Source of the DNA: Pseudomonadota bacterium
GTDB taxonomy: Bacteria > Pseudomonadota > Gammaproteobacteria > Burkholderiales > Thiobacillaceae
Length of the DNA stretch: 62,846 nucleotides
Reading direction: 5' to 3'
Assembly (NCBI GenBank): GCA_021826065.1
Contig: JAKADY010000012.1
Location: 1 to 62,846 of the forward strand
In this document: piece after piece, positions 39,961 to 47,368 of the stretch
How positions within the stretch are numbered: position 1 is the first letter of the stretch
How the letters are laid out: every line of letters begins with the position of its first letter
Translations under genes and position numbers: made by a program
The notes under the pieces: model-generated
What the model saw: only the letters and a program-made list of their open reading frames with translations
The model's database searches: none
Told to the model about the DNA's origin: nothing

Positions 39961-40982
39961 GCGGCTTGCCCCCATAGAGTTGGCGGCGGCTCGGCCTCGG
40001 CCGGCGGGGTGGCATGCAGGCCCGTCTTCGCCCCCTGCCGGCTGCCGCGCCGGGCCAGTTCGGCGACGATGGCGTTGACCACCGGCCACTTGTGCGCGCA
40101 CCACTGCGGGGCGAGCAGTAGATGCGCCGGTGCGGTGCCGGTCAAGCGGTGATAGACCACCGCCCAAGGGGTGCGCTCGATCAGCTCCGCCGCCACCCGC
40201 ACATAATCCTCCTGGGACCACGCCGTGTACTCCCCCCGCCGCCATTCGTTGGCCAGCCGCGTGCCCTTGACCACGTGCAGCGGGTGCAGCTTGAGCCCGT
40301 CGGAGCCGACGTCGAGCACCGTCTCCAAGGTCTTCTCCGCATGCCAGGCGGTCTCGCCCGGCAGCCCGACGATCAGGTGCGTGCACACCGGGATGCCGAG
40401 CCGCCGCGCCGCGCGGCAGGATTGGACGTATTCGCGCAGTCCATGGCCTCGGTTGACGCGGGTGAGCGTCTCGTCGAAGGCCGACTGCAGGCCCAGCTCC
40501 AGCCACACCTCGTGTCCCCGATCACGGTAGCCGGCCAGCAGCGCCAGCACCTCGCGCGGCACACAGTCCGGGCGTGTGCCCACCGCCAGCCCGATCACGC
40601 CCGGCTGGGCCAGGGCCTGGTCATAGAGCTGCTTGAGGGTCTCGACCTCGGCATAGGTATTGGTGTAGGCCTGGAAGTAGGCGAGATACTTGCGGGCGTG
40701 CGTGAAGCGGGCCGCGTTGCGCCGGCCGGCCCACATCTGGGCCGCGATGTCATCGGGCAGGGCAGCCCCTCCGGCCAATCGGGCGGACGCATCGCCGCGT
40801 CGTCGCGCGACCTCGGCGTTGAACGAGGCATTGTTGCAGAAGCTGCAGCCGCCGATGCCCTTGCTCCCGTCGCGGTTGGGACAGGTGAAGCCGGCATTGA
40901 GGGCGAGCTTGTGCACGCGCTCGCCATGGCGCTCGCGCAGCCATTGGCCGAAGGTGTGCACGTAATGCGTCAGCTCAGGCAT
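39957..40982 (-). CDS. Radical SAM protein, YhcC/TIGR01212 family
   Basis: Product of 341 residues. The radical SAM cysteines lie in GFTCPNRDGSKGIGGCSFCN, the unusual long spacing of the YhcC family. GLQSAFDETLTRVNRGH and CTHLIVGLPGE follow. The substrate is unknown; YhcC homologues often lie near anaerobic genes. It overlaps the methyltransferase end and the ubiU start, so it is part of a tight operon. In E. coli yhcC is linked to gltB/arcB; here the neighbour set suggests an anaerobic role. Confidence 0.92.
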   Translation of the reverse strand: MPELTHYVHTFGQWLRERHGERVHKLALNAGFTCPNRDGSKGIGGCSFCNNASFNAEVARRRGDASARLAGGAALPDDIAAQMWAGRRNAARFTHARKYLAYFQAYTNTYAEVETLKQLYDQALAQPGVIGLAVGTRPDCVPREVLALLAGYRDRGHEVWLELGLQSAFDETLTRVNRGHGLREYVQSCRAARRLGIPVCTHLIVGLPGETAWHAEKTLETVLDVGSDGLKLHPLHVVKGTRLANEWRRGEYTAWSQEDYVRVAAELIERTPWAVVYHRLTGTAPAHLLLAPQWCAHKWPVVNAIVAELARRGSRQGAKTGLHATPPAEAEPPPTLWGQAA

Positions 40983-41619
40983 CGTTCACCTTGCGGCACA
41001 GGCAATAGATGAACTGCTGCACTTTGCCGGCCGGGGTGTGATGCGCCTCCCGTTCATGGCGAAGCAGGCTGAAGGGCGCGCCGAATTCGGCATGCAGCCC
41101 TTGCGGGTCGTAGCGCATGACCGGCAGCCCGCTGCAGCGCTCAGGTCCATCCGGGGCGAAGGTGGCGACGATGACCAGCCCGCCGGGGCGGACCGCGTGC
41201 AGCACCTGCCGGACATAGGTATGGCGGTCGGCGGGGTCGGTGAGGAAATGGAACACCGCCCGGTCGTGCCAGACGTCATAGCCATGCCGCGGCAGGGCGG
41301 CTTCCAGTACATTCGCCTCGATCCAGCGGACCTCACGCGCACGCGCGCCCAGGCGCGCTCGCGCCGCCGCCAGGGCATGGGCCGAGAGGTCGAGCACGGT
41401 GACATTGCCGTAGCCGGCAGCGAGCAGGTCGTCGACCAGGGTGGAGGCGCCTCCGCCCACGTCGATGATGGCTGCCTCGGTCGGTACGCCGGCCTCGCGG
41501 ATGAGACGCACAGAGCGCTCGGCATGGGGTTGAAACCAGCTCACCTCGGCGGGTGACCTGCTGGCATAGACCCGTTCCCAATGGGCCTTGGTCTGCAAGG
41601 GGTCTCTAAATCCAGACAT
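40975..41619 (-). CDS. Class I SAM-dependent methyltransferase
   Basis: Product of 214 residues. Motif I is IIDVGGGASTLVDDLLAAG, followed by VTVLDLSAHALAAARARLG and a FHFLTDP segment. It starts HWERVYASRSPAEVSWFQPH, seen in a family often annotated as tellurite/thiopurine-like methyltransferases. The substrate is unknown. It begins 10 bp after the polytopic membrane-protein gene and overlaps the radical SAM gene by 8 bp. Confidence 0.88.
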   Translation of the reverse strand: MSGFRDPLQTKAHWERVYASRSPAEVSWFQPHAERSVRLIREAGVPTEAAIIDVGGGASTLVDDLLAAGYGNVTVLDLSAHALAAARARLGARAREVRWIEANVLEAALPRHGYDVWHDRAVFHFLTDPADRHTYVRQVLHAVRPGGLVIVATFAPDGPERCSGLPVMRYDPQGLHAEFGAPFSLLRHEREAHHTPAGKVQQFIYCLCRKVNDA

Positions 41620-41629
41620 AGCCCTCTTT

Positions 41630-42850
41630 TTACACCTTTTCCGGCGTTCTTGCAGGCTCTTCCCACATCAGCCAGCGCACGAAGAGGATGCCGAACCAGA
41701 CGAGGGCCGTGAGCGCCGGCATGCCGGCGCACCGGTAGCCGGCCAGGGGCAGCCCGGCCGCAGCGACGAAGAGCAGGGCGCGCGCCCCGCCCCAGCGGGC
41801 CAGCGCCTGCAAGGACCGCTCGTGCCAGGCGTCGCGCCGGCCCGGCCGCAGCCAGACCGGGGCAAGCTGGGCGGCGGCGCCGCTGACGAGCGGCATAAGG
41901 AAGGCCGGCAGGAAGACGCCGAGCGGACCGCTGCTCACCCCCAGGCCCAGGCTGGAGATCAAGGCCGCGGCGAGCCCCAGGGTGGCGGCGGCGAGCACCG
42001 GTTCGTTGCCATGCAGGGTGAGGAGCCGGCGGCCGTACAGCCGGACCCAGGCCGTGAGCAAGCGTGCGAGGACCACGAGCCATAGCACCACACCCAGGCC
42101 GGACGGCCAGGTCCACCCTGCTGCCTGACCGGTCGCCAGCAGGAAGGTGCCGGCCAGGGCCCATTTGAGATCGCACCTGAGCCGCACCGCAGCGCCGGGA
42201 TCGGGGCGATTGGCCACGGTCGGCATGAGCACCTGCAGGGTGCCCACGGCGGTCAGCGCGACTAACCCGTAGAGATTGATGTGCAGGTGAAAGGCGCGCA
42301 GCGGCGCGTGCCAGTCGGGCAGCCAGGGGATGAGCGCGGCGGCGGCGAGCCCTGCGGTGAGACAAGCCATGGCCGCGACATACCAGGCCAGCCCCGGATG
42401 CGGCCCGCCCAGGGCGGCGCGTCCGGCGGCGCGCATCCAGCGCAGCATCATCAATGCGCCGGCCAGGGCGAGCAGGGCGGCGGCCGTGAGCCACCCCCAG
42501 GCGAGCCCCCCCGTGAGCACCGCCGCGGCGAGCGCACCCGCCGCCAGCATCAGCCAAGGCAGCCGAGCGAGCCCGCGCCCCGCCCCGCGTCCGCGGCAAA
42601 GCACCGGCACGAAGTGCTGCATGGCGGCGGTGATCAGGCTCATCACGCCGACCGCCAGCACCAGGTGTGCCCAGAACGCAGGTGGCGCCACCCACAGCCG
42701 CGGCAGGGTCAGGCCGCCGAGGAGCAGGACCAGGGTCAGGGCGACGAGCAGGATCAGCACGTCGTGACGAGGCTCAGCGCGTGCCACGGGCGGCCCTGTC
42801 GTCGCGCGGGCATAAGCGTCACCGCGTGCGCGGACGGCAGCGGTCGGCAT
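41630..42850 (-). CDS. Polytopic membrane protein, heme-copper-oxidase/NnrS-like (copy 2)
   Basis: Product of 406 residues with about twelve membrane helices. It shares histidine-bearing helices with the protein at 36264: AHLVLAVGVMSLITAAMQHF (then VPVL) and RAFHLHINLYGLVALTAVG (then TLQVLMP). Like that copy it sits next to a DUF2249 gene. An ATG at 42850 is used (GTG at 42856 is possible); no clear ribosome-binding site. A role in nitric oxide or nitrite metabolism is inferred from context. Confidence 0.68.
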   Translation of the reverse strand: MPTAAVRARGDAYARATTGPPVARAEPRHDVLILLVALTLVLLLGGLTLPRLWVAPPAFWAHLVLAVGVMSLITAAMQHFVPVLCRGRGAGRGLARLPWLMLAAGALAAAVLTGGLAWGWLTAAALLALAGALMMLRWMRAAGRAALGGPHPGLAWYVAAMACLTAGLAAAALIPWLPDWHAPLRAFHLHINLYGLVALTAVGTLQVLMPTVANRPDPGAAVRLRCDLKWALAGTFLLATGQAAGWTWPSGLGVVLWLVVLARLLTAWVRLYGRRLLTLHGNEPVLAAATLGLAAALISSLGLGVSSGPLGVFLPAFLMPLVSGAAAQLAPVWLRPGRRDAWHERSLQALARWGGARALLFVAAAGLPLAGYRCAGMPALTALVWFGILFVRWLMWEEPARTPEKV

Positions 42851-42880
42851 GCCCACGGGATCGCAGCCAAGATCAAGCCG

Positions 42881-43144
42881 TCAGCGGCGGATGAAGTCGA
42901 TCACCACCCCCTGCTCGCCCTGTTCCAGGTACCTGACCTCCACCGCCTCGCCATAGCGGGCCTGCATCTGTTGCAGCAGCGGCAGGGGGTCGTGGTCGTT
43001 GATGAAACGCATGCGCTCGCCGGGGTTGAGCGCATCCAAGGCCCCGAATATCGCGGCGTGGCGGAAGCGCTTGGCGATGCCGCGGGCATCGAAGTGATAG
43101 ATGCCGTCGGGGCGGGTGTGGTTGTGGACGATGGGAATCTGCAT
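42881..43144 (-). CDS. DUF2249-family protein (copy 2)
   Basis: Product of 87 residues. GIYHFDARGIAKRFRHAAIF, then LDALNPGERMRFINDHDPLP followed by LLQQMQARYG matches the DUF2249 core, including the conserved 'nDHdP.pL...' loop; a C-terminal strand EQGVVIDFIRR ends it. It precedes the polytopic membrane protein by 30 bp, mirroring the DUF2249-membrane protein pair at 36031-37553. Confidence 0.85.
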   Translation of the reverse strand: MQIPIVHNHTRPDGIYHFDARGIAKRFRHAAIFGALDALNPGERMRFINDHDPLPLLQQMQARYGEAVEVRYLEQGEQGVVIDFIRR

Positions 43145-43171
43145 GCGATCTCCTCGCTCAACGTCAATGGA

Positions 43172-43600
43172 TCAGCGACAGCCGAGGGCGGCCCGCATCT
43201 GTTCGTAGCGTTCGGCCTGGACGCCGTAAGCGATCGCGCGCGCCCGCGCATACTGGCCGCGATAGAGGGCCGGCAGGATCTCCTGCTCGCGGGTGCGCTT
43301 GAAGGGCTCCCAGATGCGCCTAAAGGCGATGGCGCGCGCCGCGTCGTCACCACGCAGGGCGCCGACCTCCCCTTCCAGGCGGGCACTGGAGGCATAGACC
43401 TCGCGCTTGAGGGCATCCAGATCCCCCCTGCCGCGGCTGTCGATCATCTCCAGCAGCTTCATGCGCGCGGCGACCAGGGCCGCGCAAGCGTCCTCAGTCT
43501 GTGCAGCCAAACCAGCCTGAGGCTGCGCCAGCAGACTCACCACGAGGAGAAGCGCTGGCAGGATGGGGCCGCCGCGGGCACTCCCAGGCCGGCCACGCAT
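43172..43600 (-). CDS. Exported small helical protein of unknown function
   Basis: Product of 142 residues. A signal peptide with an Arg-rich start and hydrophobic core (LPALLLVVSLLAQPQAGLAA) is cleaved near residue 34. The mature part is all-helical, with cysteines only near both ends (EDACAAL and the final ALGCR), so a disulfide could close a four-helix bundle similar to sensory 4HB domains. I do not recognise the family. It lies 27 bp before the DUF2249 gene and belongs to the anaerobic block. Confidence 0.65.
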   Translation of the reverse strand: MRGRPGSARGGPILPALLLVVSLLAQPQAGLAAQTEDACAALVAARMKLLEMIDSRGRGDLDALKREVYASSARLEGEVGALRGDDAARAIAFRRIWEPFKRTREQEILPALYRGQYARARAIAYGVQAERYEQMRAALGCR

Positions 43601-43645
43601 AAACCGGGATTGTGCATAAAGTCTGCGACAACGCCGGCATGTGTG

Positions 43646-43683
43646 GTAGGAGCGACGTAAGTCGCGACTCTCGTCGCTCCTAC
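43646..43683. repeat. REP-like palindrome (GTAGGAGCGACG...CGTCGCTCCTAC)
   Basis: Perfect 12-bp inverted repeat at 43646-43657 and 43672-43683 with an inner GTCGCGAC palindrome. GTAGGAGCGAC is the common core of REP/BIME elements in gammaproteobacteria and some betaproteobacteria (from memory). It lies between the DsrC-like gene and the exported protein gene; no transposase is near. Confidence 0.8.
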
Positions 43684-43746
43684 CCGGGCCTGCCCAGAGT
43701 CGTGTATCGAACGGGGCCATGATCCGCCCCGAGAGAAGCTCTACGC

Positions 43747-44154
43747 TCAATGCTCCCCCTTGGTCTTGCGGATGCCGGCAAGCCGGTTGCCCTGCTTCTG
43801 CGGCCCACCCATGGGGAAGATGTCGTGCAGATAGCGGCTGTTACCCTTCTCCGGCCCCCAGACCTCGCGGAAGTGGCGCACCATGTCGCGCACCTGGGCC
43901 TGCACGCCGTGCTCCTCGTAATACTGGCGGATGAACCAGATAACCTGCCAGTGCTCCTCGGTCAGCTCCAGACCCTCACGGGCGGCCTCGGCACGGGCGA
44001 AACCCTCGCTCCACTCGTCCATGTTGAGGATGTAGCCCTCGGGGTCGGTCAGCACCTCGCGGCCGTCCACCAGCAGGCTACGGGTATAGATGGCATAGGG
44101 ATTGGCGGTGTTTTTCGCCTCTTTCAGATAGTGGATGGTGGGCATATGTGACAT
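43747..44154 (-). CDS. DsrC/TusE-superfamily protein lacking all cysteines (RspA-like)
   Basis: Product of 135 residues. The fold signature is clear: LTDPEGYILNMDEWSEGFAR, LTEEHWQVIWFIRQYYEEHG, VRDMVRHFREVWG, GNSRYLHDIFPMGG and a C-terminal RLAGIRKTKGEH. In DsrC and TusE the tail ends with one or two cysteines (LPKPxxCx); here that place is GEH and the protein contains no cysteine at all. It cannot carry persulfide and is likely regulatory. The ATG at 44154 is used. It is the gene after narI, beneath an FNR-like palindrome. Confidence 0.88.
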   Translation of the reverse strand: MSHMPTIHYLKEAKNTANPYAIYTRSLLVDGREVLTDPEGYILNMDEWSEGFARAEAAREGLELTEEHWQVIWFIRQYYEEHGVQAQVRDMVRHFREVWGPEKGNSRYLHDIFPMGGPQKQGNRLAGIRKTKGEH

Positions 44155-44210
44155 CGCGATCCAGGACTCCTATTGTCACTACAGTTAATCATCGGTCATT
44201 GGCGCGCCGG

Positions 44211-44240
44211 CGCCTTGACCGAGGTCAAGTGGCGCCGGCG
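44211..44240 (-). promoter_or_regulatory. Large palindrome containing an FNR/DNR-like box, between narI and the DsrC-like gene
   Basis: TTGAC-CGAG-GTCAA at 44215-44228 matches the FNR/DNR palindrome and is embedded in longer GGCGCC-rich arms that pair with a 2-nt bulge, making a stem of about 16 bp. It ends 20 bp before the last base of narI (44248). It could be a regulator site for the DsrC-like gene, whose ATG is 60 nt away, or a transcript-end hairpin for nar; no T-run is seen. Confidence 0.55.
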
Positions 44241-44247
44241 CCAGGAT

Positions 44248-44937
44248 TCAGGCGGTGCGACGGGCGCGCACGATCTGGTAGGCGCGGAAGAGATAGCCGA
44301 TGGGCGCGCTCCAGATGTGCACCAGCCGGGTGAAGGGGAAGAACAGGAAGACCGACAGGCCGAGGAAGATGTGCAGCTTGTAGATCCAGTCAACGCCGCG
44401 CAGCAGCTCTGGGTTGGGCTGCAGCGTGACGATGCTCTGCGCCCACTCGGCCAGGCGCAGCATGACCGTGGGGTCACCCTTGGCAGCATGCCCCATGGAC
44501 CAGAAGATGGTGGAGAAGCCGACGATGGCGGTCCCCACCAGCCAGCCCAGGATGTTGATGTCCATCCAGCGACTGGCGGCGCGCACCCTTGGGTTGGTGA
44601 GCCGCCGCAGCCACAGGAGCGTGCCGCCGATGATCACCATCAGGCCGAAAACGCCACCGGCGTACATGGCCATGTACTGGTGCGCCATGTCGGAGATCCC
44701 CAGCGCCTGGAACACGCTGTGCGGCGTGAGCAGGCCGATCAGGTGGCCGAAGAAGATGCCCAGCATACCGATGTGGAACACATTGCTGGCGAAGCGCATG
44801 CCCTTCTTCGACAGGAGCTGGCTGGAATCACTCTTCCATGTGTACTGCTCGTGGTCGAAGCGGATCCAACTGCCCAGCAGGAAGGTCGCGAGCGCGATGT
44901 AGGGATAGACCCCGAAGACGATGAGATGCAGATCCAT
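44248..44937 (-). CDS. narI: Respiratory nitrate reductase gamma subunit (cytochrome b)
   Basis: Product of 229 residues with five membrane helices. Heme-ligand histidines are in SNVFHIGMLGIFFGHLIGL and in YKLHIFLGLSVFL with FTRLVHIWSAP. Starts FGVYPYIALATFLLGSWIRF, typical of NarI. Takes electrons from quinol to NarH. It follows narJ after 62 bp. Confidence 0.97.
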   Translation of the reverse strand: MDLHLIVFGVYPYIALATFLLGSWIRFDHEQYTWKSDSSQLLSKKGMRFASNVFHIGMLGIFFGHLIGLLTPHSVFQALGISDMAHQYMAMYAGGVFGLMVIIGGTLLWLRRLTNPRVRAASRWMDINILGWLVGTAIVGFSTIFWSMGHAAKGDPTVMLRLAEWAQSIVTLQPNPELLRGVDWIYKLHIFLGLSVFLFFPFTRLVHIWSAPIGYLFRAYQIVRARRTA

Positions 44938-44999
44938 GATTGACTCCTAAATCGATGGTGAGGGATGACAGACCTCGATCACCCGTAACCCGTCACCGG

Positions 45000-45548
45000 T
45001 TACGCTGCCGCCCGAACGAGCTGGCTGCGGGCCTCGACCAGGCGCACCAGCGGCGCATAGGGGCTGCCGGCCGCCTCCAGATTGGCGGCGAGCTGGTTGA
45101 GCACCCGGCCCCATTGCGACAGGAAGACGCGGGCTTCTTCAGGCTCGAGCTGGCCGGCGAACTCCAGCATGAGCGGCAGGTAGTCCGGCAGCTCGTTCAC
45201 CCCGGAAGACTCGGTGTCCGCGTCATTGGCCGCAAAGGGGCGTAGCTCCAGGCCGAATTCCTTGTAGAACTCCGCCAGATCGATCAAGGCCGGCCCGCGG
45301 TTCTTGTCGTCGCCGAACAGGTGATGGGTGAGGTTGAGGGCGTGTTGCGGCGTCAGATCGAAGGTCTGCACGTACACCGCCTGGGCCTCCAAGGGATCCA
45401 TGCCGGCCAGGTGATCGAGGAAAGCCTCCAGCACGCGCCGCGCCTCACCCGTGCAGCCCTGCGCGACGGCGGCGCGCAGCTCGGGCAGGGCGGCGTACAG
45501 GTCCTCGCCCGGGTAGTCGAGCAGTTTCGAGAGCAATTTGTAAAACAT
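45000..45548 (-). CDS. narJ: Nitrate reductase molybdenum-cofactor assembly chaperone NarJ
   Basis: Product of 182 residues. It begins FYKLLSKLLDYPGEDLYAAL and has YVQTFDLTPQHALNLTHHLF followed by GDDKNRGPALIDLAEFYKEF, both NarJ signatures. The chaperone inserts Mo-bis-MGD into NarG before membrane docking. AGGAG lies 6 nt before the ATG at 45548. The gap to narH carries a partial hairpin repeat. Confidence 0.96.
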   Translation of the reverse strand: MFYKLLSKLLDYPGEDLYAALPELRAAVAQGCTGEARRVLEAFLDHLAGMDPLEAQAVYVQTFDLTPQHALNLTHHLFGDDKNRGPALIDLAEFYKEFGLELRPFAANDADTESSGVNELPDYLPLMLEFAGQLEPEEARVFLSQWGRVLNQLAANLEAAGSPYAPLVRLVEARSQLVRAAA

Positions 45549-45574
45549 GTTGACTCCTATTTTTGCCTTGTCTG

Positions 45575-45609
45575 CCCCTCCCCCCGCGGGGGAGGGGTTG
45601 GGGAGAGGG
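45575..45609 (+). repeat. Partial hairpin element (hairpin II only) between narH and narJ
   Basis: CCCCTCCCCC (45575-45584) pairs with GGGGGAGGGG (45588-45597), followed by TTGGGGAGAGGG, the hairpin II plus G-rich linker of the three-hairpin family. No hairpin I or III is found around it; the narH coding end begins at once. Probably a truncated copy that also separates narH from narJ. Confidence 0.6.
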
Positions 45610-45611
45610 CT

Positions 45612-47153
45612 TCAGTCCGCCGACGGCACCGGATCGCGCTCCTCCACCGTCTCCTTGCGCCGCTCGGGCCACAGCGAGTTGGGCGAGATGCCGGGCGAGG
45701 AATCGTTGCCGAAGGTGAAGCCGTTCTGGCCCTGGTGGCCGTAGAAGTCTTCCAGGGTGACCTCCTGGTGGCCGGTGGGCACGACGAAACGGTCTTCATA
45801 GTTGGCGATGGCGAGATACCGGTACATCTCGCGCGCCGTGGCCTCGTCGATGCCGGCCGCCGTGAGGACCTGGGTGTTGGGCGTGCCCTCCACGTGCACC
45901 GAGCGCATGAAGGAGCGCATGGCGATCAGGCGGTTGATGGCGGCGACCACCGGCGCCTCGGCCCCGGCGGTGAGCAGGTTGGCGAGATACTTCACCGGTA
46001 GGCGCAGGGCCTCGGCCTTGGGGATGCAGCCATCGGCCTCGGTGGGCAGCCGCCCCTGGTCGATGGCCGATTGCACTGGTGAGAGCGGCGGCACGTACCA
46101 GACCATGGGCAGGGTGCGGAACTCGGGGTGGATGGGGAAGGCGATCTTCCACTCCACGGCCATTTTCCAGATCGGCGAGCGGCGCGCCGCCTCCAGCCAG
46201 TCGTCATTGATGCCCTCGCGCCGGGCCGCCTCGATCACCTCGGGGTCGTTGGGGTCGAGGAAGATGTCGAGCTGCGCCTGGTAGAGGTCCTGCACATTGG
46301 GCGTGGCGGCCAGTTGCGCGATCTTGTCGGCGTCGTAGAGCATGATGCCGTTGTAGCGGATGCGTCCCACGCAGGACTCGGAGCAGACCGTGGGCATGCC
46401 GGACTCCACGCGCGGATAGCAGCCGATGCACTTCTCCGCCTTGCCGCTCTCCCAGTTGTAGAACACCTTCTTGTACGGGCAGGCGGAGATGCACATGCGC
46501 CAGCCGCGGCACTTGTCCTGGTCCACCAGGACGATGCCGTCCTCCTCGCGCTTGTAGATCGAGCCGGAGGGGCAGGCCGCGACACAGGCCGGGTTGATAC
46601 AGTGGTTGCAGATGCGTGGCAGGTAGAGGTGGAAGGTGTTCTCGAACTGCTTGTAGATCTCCTTCTGCAGGCCGGCCATGTTGGCGTCGCGGGCGCGGCT
46701 TTCGAACTCGCCGGCCAGGTCGTCCTCCCAGTTCGGCCCCCAGTGGATCTTCTCCATCTTCTCGCCGGTGATCTGCGACACCGGCCGCGCGGTGGGCGCC
46801 GCCTCGGACAGGGGTGCCTTGAGCAGGTGGGCGTAGTCGAAGGTGAACGGCTCATAGTAGTCGTCGATCTCCGGCATGTCCGGGTTGGCGAAGATGTTGA
46901 GCAGGCGCTCGAGCTTGCTGCCGGATTTGAGCTGCAGCTTGCCGTTCTTCACCTCCCAGCCGCCGCGCCAGATCTCCTGGTTTTCCCATTGCTTGGGATA
47001 GCCGATGCCGGGCTTGGACTCCACGTTGTTGAACCAGACGTATTCCACGCCCTTGCGGTTGGTCCAGACGTTCTTGCAGGTCACCGAACAGGTGTGGCAG
47101 CCGATGCACTTGTCCAGGTTGAAGACGAAGGCGAATTGGGCTCTGACTTTCAT
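45612..47153 (-). CDS. narH: Respiratory nitrate reductase beta subunit (Fe-S)
   Basis: Product of 513 residues. Four cluster motifs are visible, such as NLDKCIGCHTCSVTCKNVW, ICNHCINPACVAACPSGSIY, VDQDKCRGWRMCISACPYKK with a Trp replacing one cysteine (the [3Fe-4S] site), and KCIGCYPRVE. It carries electrons from NarI to NarG in the cytoplasm. AAGGAG precedes the ATG at 47153. Unusually, it lies 215 bp from narG. Confidence 0.97.
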   Translation of the reverse strand: MKVRAQFAFVFNLDKCIGCHTCSVTCKNVWTNRKGVEYVWFNNVESKPGIGYPKQWENQEIWRGGWEVKNGKLQLKSGSKLERLLNIFANPDMPEIDDYYEPFTFDYAHLLKAPLSEAAPTARPVSQITGEKMEKIHWGPNWEDDLAGEFESRARDANMAGLQKEIYKQFENTFHLYLPRICNHCINPACVAACPSGSIYKREEDGIVLVDQDKCRGWRMCISACPYKKVFYNWESGKAEKCIGCYPRVESGMPTVCSESCVGRIRYNGIMLYDADKIAQLAATPNVQDLYQAQLDIFLDPNDPEVIEAARREGINDDWLEAARRSPIWKMAVEWKIAFPIHPEFRTLPMVWYVPPLSPVQSAIDQGRLPTEADGCIPKAEALRLPVKYLANLLTAGAEAPVVAAINRLIAMRSFMRSVHVEGTPNTQVLTAAGIDEATAREMYRYLAIANYEDRFVVPTGHQEVTLEDFYGHQGQNGFTFGNDSSPGISPNSLWPERRKETVEERDPVPSAD

Positions 47154-47200
47154 TGCATCTCTCCTTGTGGGGCGGCCTGGGCCGCGATACCACGTCCATC

Positions 47201-47214
47201 GCGGGCAAGCCCGC
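47201..47214. repeat. REP-core palindrome in the narG-narH gap
   Basis: GCGGGC-AA-GCCCGC followed by TCCTAC is the core of a REP element of pseudomonad type. It sits in the 215-bp gap between narG and narH, which has no gene. The rest of the gap has no promoter I can defend. Confidence 0.65.
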
Positions 47215-47335
47215 TCCTACGATCCCTTGAGGGGTGGCCGCCGGCGCTCGCGGGTGTCTTTCGCACCACCCCCGTGGAGACCCGTACACCTTTGCACGCC
47301 GGCAGCCAAACTCGAATAAACATTTCACCGACACC

Positions 47336-47368
47336 CCTGCCCTCCCCCATCCCGGGGGAGGATGCAGG
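47336..47368 (-). terminator. Hairpin directly after the narG stop
   Basis: CCTGC (47336-47340) pairs with GCAGG (47364-47368) and CTCCCCC (47342-47348) with GGGGGAG (47354-47360) around ATCCC. It begins at the base after the narG stop codon. With no T-run it is more likely an mRNA 3'-end stabiliser or attenuator between narG and narH than a full terminator. Confidence 0.5.

Noticed and set aside
44211-44240. Classic intrinsic terminator after narI
   Set aside because: A stable stem is there but no T-run follows in the direction of transcription.
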